DNA from: Pseudomonadota bacterium
Lineage (GTDB): Bacteria; Pseudomonadota; Alphaproteobacteria; Sphingomonadales; Sphingomonadaceae
Direction: 5' to 3'
DNA length: 8,797 bases
Assembly (NCBI GenBank): GCA_029781465.1
Contig: JAKOWQ010000344.1
Coordinates: 1-8,797 of the forward strand
Below are positions 8,527-8,797 of this stretch, one piece after another. The stretch's first letter is position 1. The number at the start of each line of letters is the position of its first letter. The notes under the pieces are model-generated. The model was not told where the DNA came from, did not search any database, and worked only from the letters and a program-made list of their open reading frames with translations. The translations under genes and the position numbers were made by a program.

Positions 8527-8797
8527 GTGGCGGAGAACTACCAGTTCATCGATATCAACGCGAGCGGCCCCGGAATCGTTGCCGCCGCTTTCGACAACCA
8601 GGTGGCCTATTGCACCGCCTCGGGCGCGGTGATCACCGCGCGGATCGTGGCCGCCGTGCGCGATCTGATCGAGCGGGGTGAGGGCGGGGCGCTGCTCGCT
8701 GCGGTGCGCGGCTGGAGCGGAGCGCCGCTGGCTGACGCCCTGCCGCTGCGTCTGGCGGGCGGGCTGCATTCGCTGCATCTCAAGGGCGCCGAACCGG
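8527..8797 (+). CDS. DUF2332-like protein, N-terminal 90 codons (runs off right edge)
   Basis: The plus-strand frame from GTG at 8527 stays open to the window end. GGGAGA (8515-8520) lies 6 nt upstream. An in-frame GTG at 8464 is possible but has no better ribosome binding site. The visible sequence, with FDNQVAYCTASG (22-33), RGWSGAPLADALPLRLAGG (65-83) and LHSLHLKG (84-91 region), resembles the N-terminus of DUF2332 family proteins as I remember it. These are cytoplasmic proteins of unknown function, about 330-350 residues, often found next to histidine genes in sphingomonads. No signal peptide is seen. This is recognition from memory with only a quarter of the protein, so the family call is probable, not certain. 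The gene is divergent from hisG. Confidence 0.72.
   Translation, partial: MAENYQFIDINASGPGIVAAAFDNQVAYCTASGAVITARIVAAVRDLIERGEGGALLAAVRGWSGAPLADALPLRLAGGLHSLHLKGAEP

Overview
The window is a high-GC, densely packed stretch of bacterial chromosome, very probably from an alphaproteobacterium of the order Sphingomonadales (Erythrobacter/Novosphingobium/Sphingomonas type). This placement rests on remembered family resemblance: the N-terminus of the membrane pyrophosphatase, the gene order hisG-hisD-nusB-thiL with a divergent DUF2332-like gene, and the short HisG. No phylogeny or database search was run. I see no mobile element, tRNA, rRNA, CRISPR array or sign of recent transfer.

Layout, left to right. 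(a) Positions 1-2766, minus strand, read from right to left: a CelD/BioF2-like GNAT acyltransferase (1606-2766), acyl-CoA thioesterase II tesB (660-1550) and a NylB/AmpC-like serine hydrolase cut by the left edge (1-645). Gaps of 55 and 14 bp suggest one transcription unit. (b) Positions 2767-2924: an intergenic region with a direct-repeat/hairpin element upstream of the acyltransferase and a good intrinsic terminator for hppA. (c) Positions 2925-5015, minus strand: a 16-segment-type membrane proton-pumping pyrophosphatase, hppA, with the K+-independent signature and a GTG start. (d) Positions 5016-5142: an intergenic region with a perfect 9-bp inverted repeat. (e) Positions 5143-8403, minus strand: a tightly overlapping operon hisG-hisD-nusB-thiL, with junctions TGATG, ATGA and CTGA. 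thiL appears to start at a rare CTG codon. (f) Positions 8404-8526: a divergent promoter region. (g) Positions 8527-8797, plus strand: the first 90 codons of a DUF2332-like gene that runs off the right edge.

How the genes work together: HisG catalyses the first step of histidine biosynthesis and HisD the last two. The short HisG implies a HisZ partner elsewhere. NusB (antitermination/rRNA synthesis) and ThiL (thiamine pyrophosphate formation) are coupled to them translationally. HppA consumes pyrophosphate, a by-product of biosynthesis, to pump protons. HisG is itself a pyrophosphate-releasing enzyme, so the proximity is suggestive but unproven. TesB hydrolyses acyl-CoAs. The flanking acyltransferase and hydrolase have unknown substrates.

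This is mostly a core-genome region and I found no convincing undescribed system. The best points for a second look are the CTG start of thiL, the hairpin in the thiL-hppA gap, the repeat element before the acyltransferase, and the unassigned acyltransferase and DUF2332-like genes.
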